Below the pieces are notes generated by a model, which worked only from the letters and a program-made list of their open reading frames with translations, was not told where the DNA came from and searched no databases. Positions 1 through 11,600 of a stretch of DNA of 64,000 nt are shown one piece after another. The DNA is from Paramacrobiotus metropolitanus. Lineage: Eukaryota > Tardigrada > Eutardigrada > Parachela > Macrobiotidae. The first letter of the stretch is position 1, and the number at the start of each line of letters is the position of its first letter. Both the position numbers and the translations under genes were made by a program. Location: positions 620,001-684,000 of the forward strand of contig NW_026570223.1 in assembly GCF_019649055.1 (NCBI RefSeq). Reading direction: 5' to 3'.

Positions 1-3000
1 GTAACAGTGCGTGGTTCGAAAAAATTCGGGTCACGCTCTGACATCTCACCGTCCGTACGCTGTTTCGAAAGGTCATCCTTATCTTCGGTAGCAGTGCGTG
101 GTTCGAAAAAGGATTGTTGCAGGTCCTTTTTGGAGGTACGCTCTGGTACTTTGGAGGTCGGTTCGTTGTCTTGTTCCAGTGACCTTTCTGCCAAATTACC
201 AGCCTCTGCGTTCAACTTGATTGTGACTGCTGTTTCGAAATCCTTATCCTCTTTCCGCTTTCTTCCTCTTTTCTTTGTAGGTTTGTCTTCCTTTTCCATT
301 TCAGGTAGCAGAGGTGGTTCGAAAAATTGATTGGTACAATTTTTTGAAGCATGCTCGGTTTCTACCATTTCTTTTTCGTTCGACATTCGTTGCGAATCTT
401 TCTCTTCGGGTAATGGTGGGTGCCACGGCTTGAACCGATCAATCGAAACCACTTTTAGATCCGCTTCCTTCTTCGGATTCTGTTCGATGACCTCCGCTTC
501 ATTTGTTCGCGGGAAGCTAAGAATTTTCCACACTTTATCGTATTTCGACTTGAAATCTGACTGGTTTTCTTTCTTCCCCTGTTTCGTATCTTTTGGAAGT
601 CGTATAAGTACCAAATCGCCCACTTTGAAGTTCGGCTCCGATTTCTTCTTATTATAAATTTCCGCATTTTTCTCGTATGCATCTTTAATATTGCATTTGG
701 CTACTTCTTCTGCAAAGGTCAAGTTCTTCTTCATGGTCTCCACCCATTCGTCTGGAGTCCCATAATCATCGGGTATATTCGTTTTTGTGACTACATCTTC
801 CGGCATTGTCATCTCTCTGCCGTGTAGCATATAATATGCTGAATATCCCGTTGTGGCGTGCACGACTCTGTTCATCGCCGAAATAACATATGGGAGATAC
901 TTGTTAAACTTTCGTTCATTTCCCGCTTTTAGGTATTGCGCCAAACCATCAGCAATCGTCTGCATCTGTCTCTCCACTTGGCCTTGACCTTCTGGATGAT
1001 ACGCCGTTCCAAATGTGTGTTTAATCTTAAACACATTTGTGACCTTTGTCAGTACTTCAGCCGTAAAGTGCCGTCCCCGATCCGTGTGTAGGATGTGCGG
1101 TGCTCCGTGTACCAATATCACGTGCTTCACGAACACTTTAGCGAATTCTTTGGCCGTTGCCGTCTTCATTGGTACCGCAATCACATATTTCGTCAGTTGA
1201 TCAATAAACACCGCTATGTATTTATATCCACGTTTCTTGGTCGGTAACAAAGGTCCTTTCAGGTCAGCGTACACTCGAAAGAACGGATGTCCCACTTTAA
1301 TCTCTTGCAGTTTTCCCGGTGGGCATTTTCTTGGTGTCTTGCGGAACTGGCAACCTTGGCAGGCGAGTATGTAATTCTTCACATCTGTACTCATCCTGTC
1401 CCAGTAGTATCGGAGTCTTATCGCTGACAATGTCTTTTCGAATCCCAAGTGACCTGCTGCTTTCTCGTCGTGCAATGCGTGGATTATAGCTCTTCGCATT
1501 GACAACGGTACCACATATGACCTTTCAAGTCTCCCATTCTTATCTTTTACCCGGTACAATATGCCGTTCCACAACTGGTAATGTACTTCGAATTTCGATC
1601 TTGTTTCCGCATCTGGTAGATGTTCCAATTCGTCTATAATCATCGCCAGATGAGGATCTTTTAACTGTTTATTCCGCAGCTGCAGATTCGAGTCATCCTC
1701 TTCTTCTTCGTCGCCTTGCAGGTTAACAATGCGGACTGTCGCTGTACTGAGTTCGTTCCAATCTCTGATGACCTTGCAGCGTGGTAACGGTTTGTACCTC
1801 TTTTTCATCTGTTTTGGAAATCTCAGCAACTTAATGGGACATTCGTTCAACGCTTGTGTAACTTTGTCCGTTTCCCAAAGGTCATCTCTCTTCTCCGCTG
1901 CTTCATCGAGTCCAGTGACCTTTCCATTTTGAACTTCGGCGTCTATTTCAAGTCCGGTGACCTTTAAGTCACTAACGGTGGGCAACCAACTTTTTACACG
2001 GTTCACATTAGCTTCTATTTCAGCCGACTCATTCGCCGTAGCTGAAGTGACCTTTAATCGTTTTTCTCGTTGTTCCACCATTTGTAGGAACAGCTGACCG
2101 ATTTCGATTTCTGGTTCTTTCGTGTCAAATTCATCCTCCTGACACGTCGGACCTTCAATTGGTGCTCTTGATAACGCATCTGCGTTGTCACAATATTTTC
2201 CTGGTTTATATTCGATTTTAAATTGATGACCTTGTAATGCCATTGCCCATCTTGTTAAGCGTGGGTTCATTCCAACTTTATTCGTTTCTGACCTTAGCAG
2301 GTTAGTAAGCGCCTGATGATCCGTCCTTACGGTGAATTCTGCGTAATCAATGTACGGCTTGAATTTCCTGACAGCGAACACTACTGCCAGACATTCCCAT
2401 TCTGTTACACCGTAATTCTTCTCCGCTCCATGTAGGACGCGACTCGCATACGCGATTGGATGTCCCTCTTGTGACAACACAGCTCCAATTCCTTCTTTAC
2501 TGGCGTCGCATTCGATTACGGTCGGTTTTGCAGGGTCAAACTTTGCCAATACCGGACCTTCACATAACAGTTGTTTTAGACTGTTGAACTCTTCTTCATG
2601 TACTGCTGTCCAGTCTTTTTTGACATGTTTATCTTGTCTCAACAGTTCATACAAATGGCTCGTCTTCTGGGCATATCCCATTATGAATTTGCGATAGTAG
2701 TTTGCCAATCCGAGGAATGATCTTAATTGCCTTTCAGTTTGAGGCCGTTTGAATTCCGAGACCGCGGTGACCTTTTCCGGATCCATTCGAATTCCATCTT
2801 CGCTGAGTATATGACCCAGAAACCCCATTTGTCTCATTCCGAATTCGCACTTGGTTGGTTTAATCGTGAATCCCGCTTCAACCAGACTCATTAAGACATT
2901 CCTCAAATTCTGCATGAAAATTTCCCAAGTTTTTCCGGCGAAGATTACGTCATCGATGTACCCGAAAACGCAACCCTTTCTTTTCGCTTTCGAAAGTACT

Positions 3001-3917
3001 TTATCCATACACAATTGAAATGTTGCTGGTCCGTTGCATACGCCAAATGGCATCCTTTTAAACCGGTACATTCCATCTTGCGTAACAAAGGTCGTCTTAT
3101 TGATTGACGCTGGATCCATTGGGATCTGCCAGAATCCACTTTGTAAATCCATTTTTCCGTAATATTTGTTGCCTGCACACGCGTCGAGCAGTTCATCTGG
3201 GTTTGGTAGCGGGTACTTATTCTTTCTTGTCAGCTTGTTGAGCATGATGTAATTGACGCAAAATCGCGTTCCCATTGTTCCGTCGCCATTTTTCTTTATT
3301 GCCAGTACGACTGCGAAACTCCATTCGGCATCTGACGGTTCAATTACATCTTGTGCTAACATTTCTTCGATATGCTTCGTTATAAACTCACGGCCTGTCC
3401 AACTCGTTCTGGCCGGGTTGCATTTGACTGGTTTCGCGTCTCCCGTATCGATTACATGGGTGACCCCTTTCACATCTCCATATGGTTTCTTTGATGTGGG
3501 TAAAACCTTCCAGAATTCCCAGAATGCGTTATACACGTCGTTCTTCTGCTCTTGGGTAAGGTCAGGTCCCAATTTCAAGTTTTCGATTATCTTTTTCAGT
3601 TCAGTTTTCGTTATATCGTCCACCTCCGGATCATCGAGCACGTTCTTCACTGTGCCGGCGTTGACCTTTACGTTCTCCATATGTTCATACGGCTCGACAT
3701 AGCCAAGAAGCTGATTTTTCTTCACGATCCGGTATTTGCTACTATGATTCGCAATGACGATTTCAAAGTACTTTCCCCTGTGGTCCGTCACTCCTGCCAA
3801 CGGTTGCACCTCAGTTTCCACTTGTGGGACCGGTGTAAACATCAACTTGTTTTGAGCCGGTGCATATTTTCCCATCTTGACCTTTACACGTGTGCAGTTT
3901 GACGGTTTCAACTTGAT
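1..3917 (-). CDS. pol: pol: reverse transcriptase, RNase H, integrase (partial)
   Basis: The frame runs from just after the UGA at 3918-3920 to the window edge without a stop that I could find. The first in-frame ATG is at 3875. RT is recognised by the catalytic stretch FGYIDDV (codons near 2945-2966) and the upstream FAVVLAIKK and MPFGV blocks. RNase H follows with CDASKEG near 2500. The integrase zinc-binding domain (HDEKAAGH ... CQGC) is near 1340-1470. The DDE core has VYADLKGP near 1265, HTDRGRHF near 1075 and PEGQGQVER near 985. A charged C-terminal tail reaches the edge. It would copy element RNA to DNA and insert it. Codons in the same frame as the upstream protease ORF argue for readthrough or reinitiation at the UGA. 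The C-terminus and 3' LTR are missing from the window. Confidence 0.88.
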   Translation of the reverse strand, partial: MKLKPSNCTRVKVKMGKYAPAQNKLMFTPVPQVETEVQPLAGVTDHRGKYFEIVIANHSSKYRIVKKNQLLGYVEPYEHMENVKVNAGTVKNVLDDPEVDDITKTELKKIIENLKLGPDLTQEQKNDVYNAFWEFWKVLPTSKKPYGDVKGVTHVIDTGDAKPVKCNPARTSWTGREFITKHIEEMLAQDVIEPSDAEWSFAVVLAIKKNGDGTMGTRFCVNYIMLNKLTRKNKYPLPNPDELLDACAGNKYYGKMDLQSGFWQIPMDPASINKTTFVTQDGMYRFKRMPFGVCNGPATFQLCMDKVLSKAKRKGCVFGYIDDVIFAGKTWEIFMQNLRNVLMSLVEAGFTIKPTKCEFGMRQMGFLGHILSEDGIRMDPEKVTAVSEFKRPQTERQLRSFLGLANYYRKFIMGYAQKTSHLYELLRQDKHVKKDWTAVHEEEFNSLKQLLCEGPVLAKFDPAKPTVIECDASKEGIGAVLSQEGHPIAYASRVLHGAEKNYGVTEWECLAVVFAVRKFKPYIDYAEFTVRTDHQALTNLLRSETNKVGMNPRLTRWAMALQGHQFKIEYKPGKYCDNADALSRAPIEGPTCQEDEFDTKEPEIEIGQLFLQMVEQREKRLKVTSATANESAEIEANVNRVKSWLPTVSDLKVTGLEIDAEVQNGKVTGLDEAAEKRDDLWETDKVTQALNECPIKLLRFPKQMKKRYKPLPRCKVIRDWNELSTATVRIVNLQGDEEEEDDSNLQLRNKQLKDPHLAMIIDELEHLPDAETRSKFEVHYQLWNGILYRVKDKNGRLERSYVVPLSMRRAIIHALHDEKAAGHLGFEKTLSAIRLRYYWDRMSTDVKNYILACQGCQFRKTPRKCPPGKLQEIKVGHPFFRVYADLKGPLLPTKKRGYKYIAVFIDQLTKYVIAVPMKTATAKEFAKVFVKHVILVHGAPHILHTDRGRHFTAEVLTKVTNVFKIKHTFGTAYHPEGQGQVERQMQTIADGLAQYLKAGNERKFNKYLPYVISAMNRVVHATTGYSAYYMLHGREMTMPEDVVTKTNIPDDYGTPDEWVETMKKNLTFAEEVAKCNIKDAYEKNAEIYNKKKSEPNFKVGDLVLIRLPKDTKQGKKENQSDFKSKYDKVWKILSFPRTNEAEVIEQNPKKEADLKVVSIDRFKPWHPPLPEEKDSQRMSNEKEMVETEHASKNCTNQFFEPPLLPEMEKEDKPTKKRGRKRKEDKDFETAVTIKLNAEAGNLAERSLEQDNEPTSKVPERTSKKDLQQSFFEPRTATEDKDDLSKQRTDGEMSERDPNFFEPRTV

Positions 3918-3920
3918 TCA
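3918..3920 (-). other. Single in-frame UGA between protease and RT frames
   Basis: The protease frame and the RT/integrase frame are the same frame, interrupted only by this UGA (context CAA UGA AUC). Gammaretroviruses express pol by readthrough of one such stop. A simple nonsense mutation is the alternative. An ATG overlaps the stop as ATGA, but in another frame that leads nowhere. Confidence 0.6.
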
Positions 3921-6900
3921 TTGGTCACTGTAGACTTTGATCACGTCTTTGGACATTCTGGCTTTTTCCACTTTCAATCTTCTGACTTTAATATCCTTTT
4001 CTTTTTCTTCATCCACTTCGTCATCCTCATCCAAGTCCATTAAATCCTCTTGCTCCGAAAGGTCACTTACACCTGAATCTTCCGAAGTTGTTGAATTGTC
4101 ACTTGAACTCGTCCACTCTGAATCCGAATTACTGCTCTCATATTCCTGTGCAGTGGTTTGACCTTTGTCAGCCTTTTCAAGTGGGCGTTCATCAACTCCT
4201 TCGTCTTCCGATGAAAGGTCACTTTCGTTTTCTCGCGAATCGCTAAGTTTTTTCGCTTTCGAATTTTTGAGCAGGGGTTTGTCCCCTTCTTTTGCCTTTC
4301 GCCCATTTCGTGCGGCTACTCTCGGGTGACTCCTTGCTACTCGAATTCTCGTTGGTGACCTTTCTGGTTGATCTGAGTTTGACCTTTCTTCGTCCGATTT
4401 TGACTTTTCCAATTCATTTATTTCTTCGGAGCTCGTTAATGGCTTTTCGGTCAACTCGACCGGCGGACATTCCTCACCGTTATCGAGTGACCTATCCCCG
4501 TTTTTTGCCTCAGTTGCTGGGTTTTGCTGTTCATTCGATATTCGTTCAACTTCTTCTTTAAACTTCTTCCACATTTCGCCTCTGTCCGTTAACATCTGTG
4601 CAATGTCGAAAGCCGCCTTTGAACTTTCTTCTGTTTCATTCGATTGTCCTTCGGCTATCTCTTGAACTGGTTCCTCTTTCTCTGCTTCTTTGACAGTCCC
4701 TTTATTGGCTTCATCCTGTTGAACTGTTTCATAACCTTTAGGTCGTTTAGGACCAACGAAAATGCAGTTTGCCATCAGTTCTTCGGTGACCCATTCATCA
4801 TTCGGAATCGTTTCATACATGCACCATGTATCACCGCCTCGTTCGGGGTAGTCCACTCCATCTGGATCTGGTGCAAAGGTCACCTTTTTCTTTTGCATTA
4901 ATCCCGGTAACCTTCTTTTCCGGGTTACCTGTAGTTCTCGCATTTCTTTTACGTCAAATTTGGGGATTTCTTCCTCGAATTTCTTCCAGTATTTCTCGAA
5001 TGCTTTTTCGTTTCCCTCTTTTAACGCGTTGTAGTACACTTCAAGTGATTCGTAGACAGGTGTACCAAGTCCTGCCGGGAAGATGATCGTTCTCCCTTCG
5101 CCTTTATACATGTGGTTCACACGGAAGTCCCAGAAAAGGTCAACTCTCGCTTCTTCCCACATTTCTCCTTCTTCGGTCATCTCTTCTATCTCTCGTTCAA
5201 ATCTCCTTTCTGTTGCTACCGGATCGAGAGGATCTTGGATTCCTTTCTCCACACGTTGCACCCATTGGTTTAGCCATCTGCCTCTTCCGATTATAAAACT
5301 TTCCACGCATGACAACCACGTTCGATATCTATTCCAATGATACCGTTCGATGTGTGGTTTCCACATTTCGTTTGTCCGCATGATGCTTTTCACTTCCTTT
5401 TGGGCATGACCTTTAAGGTCTGCTAATGCGGCATTACATCTTGGCCATTCTGAAAGGTCATCTTGGGAGGCATTCTCGCAACATTCTGCACATTCCCATT
5501 GTGGTTGTATTCTGCACGGGTCCTCAAAGTAGCCGTGGTGACAACTCCTGGCTCGTTCGTCTAGAGTTAATGTCCGTTGGCTCGCTTGCGGTTTAATCTT
5601 TTCCTGTGCTGTGGTATCTTCCTCACATTCGATTGGAGTCACACTTTTGTCCTCAGAGGATATTTCGATGACCTCTGGTTCTTTTTGTGTTCGGTGACCT
5701 TTCAACTGTTCGAGTGCCCTGTCGCGGATTTCACTTGTAAACATCTGTTCCTCTTCAGTTATTCGCTTCAAAACCCGTAACCTTTCACTCTTTTTATCCT
5801 TCCCCACTTTAGCCGTCTTTATTTCCAGTGCCTCTGGTACTGGGATAGCTTTTTCAACACCTTTTTCTGTGTCTCCTTGCTTACAGTCATCTGCGATCAT
5901 ACTTCTCCCGTCCGGGAGAAATATGATCGCCTCATCCGTGTCTGGCGCGAGTGGTTCCTTTTTCCTTTCGTTGACTTTTTTGACATTTACGCTTTCGCTA
6001 ATCTTCTCCGGTGCCTCTGGTACCGGGATTATCCGTTGGCTAATCTCGTTCTGCTGCACTCTCGTCATTCCCGGTGCCTCTGGTACTGGGATGACCTTTT
6101 CTCTTCCCTTTTGTGTCAGCATTGTCCGGTTTAACGTGTTTTTGATCTCCTGCTGAATCGTTTGCAACTGCTCAAATGGTGACAATTCTTTTCGCGTCAT
6201 CTTTTTATTTTCGTTTCCCGGTGCCTCTGGTACTGGGATTATCGTTTTATTAACCATTTTAGCATTTCCTGTCTGTTTTACAAGTTCGGTGACCTTTCCG
6301 ACTTGAACTCTGGCGACTGGTTTTGGGTCATCTTCTTTCTCTTCTTCACCTTCGTTATCCATTAGTACAAATTTCTTTTCCAAGAAGTCAAATCCCAGTA
6401 AGACTTGTACGTCGTCACACTTCGGTCGGACGTAGAAAGAATGTTCGCTTGTCTTCTTTCGTAAGGTCACTGGTGCTACACAGTAATGCGTCACCAGGAA
6501 TCCTGACGTTCCGCTAATTCCGTTAATCTTCACCAATCTATCTGGTGGCAATGGGAGCATATGAAGTCCATTCTTCTCGCAAAACGGTTTGCTGATCAGC
6601 GACGTCTCAGCGCCGGTGTCCAGCATTGCGTTGACCTTTATGTCTCCCACTTTCACTTCGTGTGTATATGCTTCAATTCTGTTTGGTAACTTTCCATTTT
6701 GAATCTTCAAGGTGTGAATCTTACATTTCACAGGGATAAGCGATACTGGTCCCGGATCCATATCGGGAAGCACTTGTCCTTTTGCTGGGGTGCTATGACC
6801 TTTCAGTATCTCGCTCAGCTTATCAATCCTATGTGGAACGTTAGTCCGAACATCGTAATATTTTCGCGGCTTTTCTTTATTTGTTCGCTTCTCTGTAGCA

Positions 6901-8570
6901 ATTTTATCACCGGTGACCTTTTCCACGTTCTGCACTTGATCATTTGCTTTTGTGCTATCCGTGTGACCTTTAGTCACTTCATTTATCGTTTGATGGATCA
7001 GTTCCTCTTTGCGATTTTCATTTCGTTTATCTCTCAACTTCTCAATGACTTCACTTGTTATTTGGTCCGCTCGCTTCAGTTCGTCTTCTTCGCTATCTTT
7101 CATCTCATCTGGTGACCTTTCATATGTAACCATGTCATATCCCTTTTCGGTCATCCATTCGATCACCTTCGCGGACACTTCATTGTTCGTTTTCGTCTGA
7201 TCAATTTGTGAAGACATTCCGTCTGTTCGGGCTGGTGACTCGTCATTGGCATCCTTTTGCAGTGCCTCCGATAAGACCCGTGACCTTTCAACTGTGCCAC
7301 TCTGTTGCATTTGCGCCATTTCATCTGACCTTCCTTTCTGTTCATTTTGCGCTAAGTCCTGTGACCTTTCGTTGCGCTTCATGACAAATCCGCCGTTTGT
7401 CAGCTTTTGTAAGGGGACTTTTTCTCCGTAATTCGGCGGTTTATCCTGTGGCGGAGCATTACGTGAATAATTCCAGTCAGCGCATGTCTTCTTATATTCC
7501 TCTGCGTTGAATGCTGGGACTGGGTTCGGTGACCCTTGCGCTGGTTTCCCGGTAACCAACTCTTCTAGTCGCTTTCTTTCACATTGCGTTCGCAACTGTT
7601 GCATGTCCCAGTAGTCCTCTTGTGACATTTTTGCTTTCTGCTTTGCCTTCGGCGTTACGGGTATCCACATCCCGTGATTCCCATTCGGTCTGTAGGCCAC
7701 TTTTTGCCAGATTTCCTTCCGTTGCAGCGTTATTGCATCTACAAGTGAGTCTTCGGAGTTCTGTTGTGCCGTTTCGCTATTCTTTTGCTGCGCTGTTCGC
7801 AGTGTCAAGTCTGTTTCTTGACCTTTTAACACGGCACTTTCACCGTGACCTTTAGCGTTCGCACTTACTCCGCGACCTTTCACTTGAACTTTTCCAACGG
7901 AAGGTGACCTTTCATCTTTACTACTGACGGTGATATTCTGCTTAATCCATTCTTGCCTTGCCAGCTTCTCTTCTTCGTCTTCTGAACAATTCCAAAACTT
8001 TGGCTTTGGCTCCCCGTAACAATCGCAACTTGGCTCATTCGCCTTATCGTTTTCTGCCAAAAATTTTCGGAATTTCGCATGCTGCTCGTTATCTTCTTGC
8101 GCAGTATCGTTCTGCGGTTTCTTCTGATTCAGCAGCGCCTGTTTAATCTTTGCGTTCCGTTGTGCGCGTCGTTGCGCTAACACTTCTTCGCTGCAATACG
8201 GTGACCTTTCGTTCTGCTGCACTTTTTGCAGTGTCGCGCTACCGTCACGACAATTTCCACTCGCAGTTCCATTCTGCGGTGACCTTTGGTCCCGTTGCGC
8301 GTTTCCGCTCGCAGTACCATTCTGCGGTGACCTTTTGTCCACTTGAACATTTCCACTCGCAGTACCATTCTGCGGTGACCTTTCGCTTTGTGACGGTATC
8401 CCTATAACCGTTCCATTTCCTCTTTGCGATGACAGCATCCATATAGCCGTTTCTCTTTGCTGTGGCGGCATCCATCTAGCCGTTTCTTGTGGTTGCGGCA
8501 TCCATATAGCCGGTCCATTTTGCTTTTTCGCTGACGGCATCCATATAGCCGTTGCAGAGGTCACATTCAC
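3918..8570 (-). CDS. Pro frame: retropepsin-like aspartic protease with long low-complexity arms
   Basis: This 1550-codon frame from its first ATG stays open upstream of that ATG to the slippery site at 8666-8672, so it is probably entered by -1 frameshifting from gag rather than by its own start. The N-terminal ~600 residues are hydrophilic with repeated QNGTASGN blocks. The protease is near residues 640-730, with the catalytic LDTGAETS (about 6620-6640) and a C-terminal LLGFDFL segment matching the retropepsin I/L-L-G motif. Repeats of PVPEAP follow, then an acidic Ser/Glu/Asp-rich tail. The tripeptides KGH, KVT and (E)RSP recur because the DNA heptamer AAGGTCA falls in all three frames. 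The protease should process the polyprotein. The function of the arms is unknown. Confidence 0.82.
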   Translation of the reverse strand: MNVTSATAIWMPSAKKQNGPAIWMPQPQETARWMPPQQRETAIWMLSSQRGNGTVIGIPSQSERSPQNGTASGNVQVDKRSPQNGTASGNAQRDQRSPQNGTASGNCRDGSATLQKVQQNERSPYCSEEVLAQRRAQRNAKIKQALLNQKKPQNDTAQEDNEQHAKFRKFLAENDKANEPSCDCYGEPKPKFWNCSEDEEEKLARQEWIKQNITVSSKDERSPSVGKVQVKGRGVSANAKGHGESAVLKGQETDLTLRTAQQKNSETAQQNSEDSLVDAITLQRKEIWQKVAYRPNGNHGMWIPVTPKAKQKAKMSQEDYWDMQQLRTQCERKRLEELVTGKPAQGSPNPVPAFNAEEYKKTCADWNYSRNAPPQDKPPNYGEKVPLQKLTNGGFVMKRNERSQDLAQNEQKGRSDEMAQMQQSGTVERSRVLSEALQKDANDESPARTDGMSSQIDQTKTNNEVSAKVIEWMTEKGYDMVTYERSPDEMKDSEEDELKRADQITSEVIEKLRDKRNENRKEELIHQTINEVTKGHTDSTKANDQVQNVEKVTGDKIATEKRTNKEKPRKYYDVRTNVPHRIDKLSEILKGHSTPAKGQVLPDMDPGPVSLIPVKCKIHTLKIQNGKLPNRIEAYTHEVKVGDIKVNAMLDTGAETSLISKPFCEKNGLHMLPLPPDRLVKINGISGTSGFLVTHYCVAPVTLRKKTSEHSFYVRPKCDDVQVLLGFDFLEKKFVLMDNEGEEEKEDDPKPVARVQVGKVTELVKQTGNAKMVNKTIIPVPEAPGNENKKMTRKELSPFEQLQTIQQEIKNTLNRTMLTQKGREKVIPVPEAPGMTRVQQNEISQRIIPVPEAPEKISESVNVKKVNERKKEPLAPDTDEAIIFLPDGRSMIADDCKQGDTEKGVEKAIPVPEALEIKTAKVGKDKKSERLRVLKRITEEEQMFTSEIRDRALEQLKGHRTQKEPEVIEISSEDKSVTPIECEEDTTAQEKIKPQASQRTLTLDERARSCHHGYFEDPCRIQPQWECAECCENASQDDLSEWPRCNAALADLKGHAQKEVKSIMRTNEMWKPHIERYHWNRYRTWLSCVESFIIGRGRWLNQWVQRVEKGIQDPLDPVATERRFEREIEEMTEEGEMWEEARVDLFWDFRVNHMYKGEGRTIIFPAGLGTPVYESLEVYYNALKEGNEKAFEKYWKKFEEEIPKFDVKEMRELQVTRKRRLPGLMQKKKVTFAPDPDGVDYPERGGDTWCMYETIPNDEWVTEELMANCIFVGPKRPKGYETVQQDEANKGTVKEAEKEEPVQEIAEGQSNETEESSKAAFDIAQMLTDRGEMWKKFKEEVERISNEQQNPATEAKNGDRSLDNGEECPPVELTEKPLTSSEEINELEKSKSDEERSNSDQPERSPTRIRVARSHPRVAARNGRKAKEGDKPLLKNSKAKKLSDSRENESDLSSEDEGVDERPLEKADKGQTTAQEYESSNSDSEWTSSSDNSTTSEDSGVSDLSEQEDLMDLDEDDEVDEEKEKDIKVRRLKVEKARMSKDVIKVYSDQ

Positions 8571-8650
8571 TGCAGTACTATTCTGCAGTGGTGACCTTTC
8601 CCTTTTATCCGGTGGTTTAGGGTCGGGACGATCAGTAGGCTCACCGGTGC

Positions 8651-11600
8651 CTACTGATCTTGCCCGTTTCCCTGAACCGGCGCCCCACCTTGTTGCACGC
8701 CTTGCACATTTCCTTGTTGTTGTTCATTCACCGGGCCGCCTCCGTTTGGCTGGCCACCACCCTGTTGGTAGTTTCCGCCTCCATTTCCACCGCCTCTGTA
8801 ATTTCCGCGGCCATAGCCTCTGTTCCTTCCTCTGAAGCCGCCGCGGCCGAAGCCACCGCGGCCGTAGCCACCATTCTGGCCACCACCATTTCCGTTTCCA
8901 TAGTTACCGTTTCCGTTCCCTTGTTGGTTTTGGAAGTTTGCTTTGTGTTGGTACCATTGGGTGATGAGGTCATATCCGTTTGCGACCGCTGGGCGCCAGC
9001 CACCTATAGCTCGGAGGCGTTGCCACTCGTTAAAGGCAAACAGATTCGGGTTCTGTTCTGGTGGTGTATTGGCGAACTTGCACCCCTGTGTCTGATGATT
9101 GCCATACATGCAGTACTGGCACATCTGAACGTTGTTCGCCACCCATCCATCAATCATCTGGAACTTGAACTCTGTTCGTGACCCTTGATTCTGCTGTTGA
9201 TTCCCTCTGAAGTTTCCTTGACCTTGACCTTGTCCCTGATTCTGGAAGTTCCCCTGACCTCCATTCCAGTTTCCATTGCCGTATCCATTTCCGCCGAAGT
9301 TTCCGTTACCCCCTCCTTGTTGTGGTAACACGACATTCATAGGGGCCATATTCTGTGGTGCAGGTGGGACTACATTCTGGGGAGCCATATTCTGGGCTAC
9401 TGGTCTCACTTGAGCTGGTGCCTGTATCGCCGCCACCATCGCATATGTTATCGGTTGTCCCGTCTGACTGTCGATAAAGGTCACTTCCTTTGTGACCTCT
9501 TGGACCGGCGCCTCTCTGCGGTACTCGACTGGCTGTTGGACTGGTGCAGCCGCCATCCTCTGTTGCGGTACATTTTCAACTTGGCCTTGGCGGATGGTCA
9601 CGTATTCCTGATTACGTTGACCTTTAGGCGCCTTATATTTGTCTTCTCCCGCTGACCAGTGACGGAAGAAATCTTTGATTTCGGTTGGAGTCCTGCACTG
9701 TTGCGTGCGTAGTGCCTTATAAAGGTCACCATCCACTCTACATCCTTCGATCAGGAATCCGACTGCCTGTTTTTCAGTTATGATCCTCTTCGCCTTGTAT
9801 TTCATAATCGCTTGATAAAACTGATCAAGCGATTCTTTTCCAAGGTCAAATTTCCTTGCCATAGCTTCTCGTAAGCCAAGAACTTCCTCGTCACGGTCTC
9901 CATATTCATCTTTAAACTTGGCCATCCATTCTGTAATGGTGTATTCCGTTTCTTCTTGGAGTGCGATTTCTCTCTCTCCTTCGAACCAGGTCTTCGCCGG
10001 TCCTTTGACTGCGCTGGCTATTTCAATCAAAATCTGATCGTCAGTGAGATGATATGTCCGTTGGGTGTCTCTGACCAATTGTGTCCAACCATTCACTGCG
10101 TCGCGACTTCCGTCAAAGGTCACCAATGTCGTTTTCCGTGCCATCGAATTGAGTGCGTTTACCAATTTCTGTGTCGGATCTTGATCTTCTACTGCACTAG
10201 AATCACTGTCGTCATCTTCCTGGTTTCGCTTCGCCTTTGCGTAGCGGGACTTCCTTGGGCGTTCTTGACGGCTAGACGGTCTATCCTGTTTCCCTTCATC
10301 AATGAGGATTTTCGTTTCAATATGTGGATGAAATTGGGTGGGATCACCGCGATTCGAATGGGAATAAGTTTCCGATGGTGGCTCCTTGTCATCTTTGACC
10401 TTTTCCCCGTCCTTTTCGTTTTTGACACTTCCTCTGCCAGTACCGGTTCGTAGCGGCATATCAAAGTGGAAGCTTTTGCCCGTGCCCGTTTCGTGCGCCT
10501 TGCTGTAACTGGGCGGGGGCGACTCCACTGTTGAGGTCCTGACTCCATATTGCAGAAGCTGTTCATCTTTGTGCTTATTAGACATAACAAGCGCCTTATT
10601 CTCATCTTCGAGGCGCCTGATTTTTAAGTCAGATTGCTCTTTCTCGTTCTTCAGATTCTGGTTTTCTTGGTTGACCTTTAACATGTTCTGGTGGAGTTGA
10701 ATTGTTTTCTCCTGGATCACCTTCTCCGTATCATTTTCCACCCTCCTGATGTGTTCCGCCAACTGGGTAACATCTCTTTCCAATTTCGTATATTCTTCAG
10801 CTGCCGCTTTCAGCTGGTTCTTTGTGTGGGTGACCTCATCTTCCCTCGTCATTACCGTTTGGGTCATATCGATCAGCTCCGTGTTGAGTCTGATGATCTC
10901 TTGTGACTTCTGATGGACCGTTTGTTGCCATTCTTTATCTTTCAGTTCGAGCACCGTGACCTTTTCATCCAAGAGGTGTGCCTCATGTTTCCACCTCCTG
11001 CCCTGTTCGGCAGATGTCTTAGTGGCTCCTTTCAGCTCGGTATTCTCCTCGGTGACCTTTCTGTTATCCTCCTTCAACGCTTGGTTCTCTTCCATGACCT
11101 GTCTGATTTCGTTGCTCAACCGTGCGCCTTCGGTGGCTGTGAGTTCACGCAGGTCCTTAGCCACTTTGACGGCGTCGTCGGCTCTTCTCTGATGATCCTG
11201 TGATTCCTTCTGGAGGGTTCCGATACTCTCGTCGCGCAGCTTCAATTCGTTTCTGAGCTTAAGCACCTCGTTGGTATCTGTCAACAACCGTTGAGTCGCG
11301 TCAATGAGTTTGGCCGCGTATTCGTCTCTCTTAGCTTCCGCTTCAGTGACCTTTAGTTTCAGTGAGTCACATTCGTATTTCAGTTCGGCTAAGTGTCGTG
11401 ACCTTTCCGCTGTTTCTTCGGACATACTCTCGTTAAGGTCACTGACTGCAAGATGACCTTCCATTTCTCTGTCATCTGCCATTTTCAAATATTCATCGGC
11501 CAGTTCTTTCTGTCTTTCATATTTCACTTTCCAACCATCTGCGGCACTTTGAAGGTCACCCTGTTGTTGTTGCAGATCAAACAGGCGGGTTTCAAGTGTG

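Noticed and set aside
3918-3921. ATGA overlap as a termination-reinitiation signal for pol
   Set aside because: The ATG is in a different frame from RT and leads to a meaningless peptide. The RT frame is the same frame as the protease, behind the UGA.
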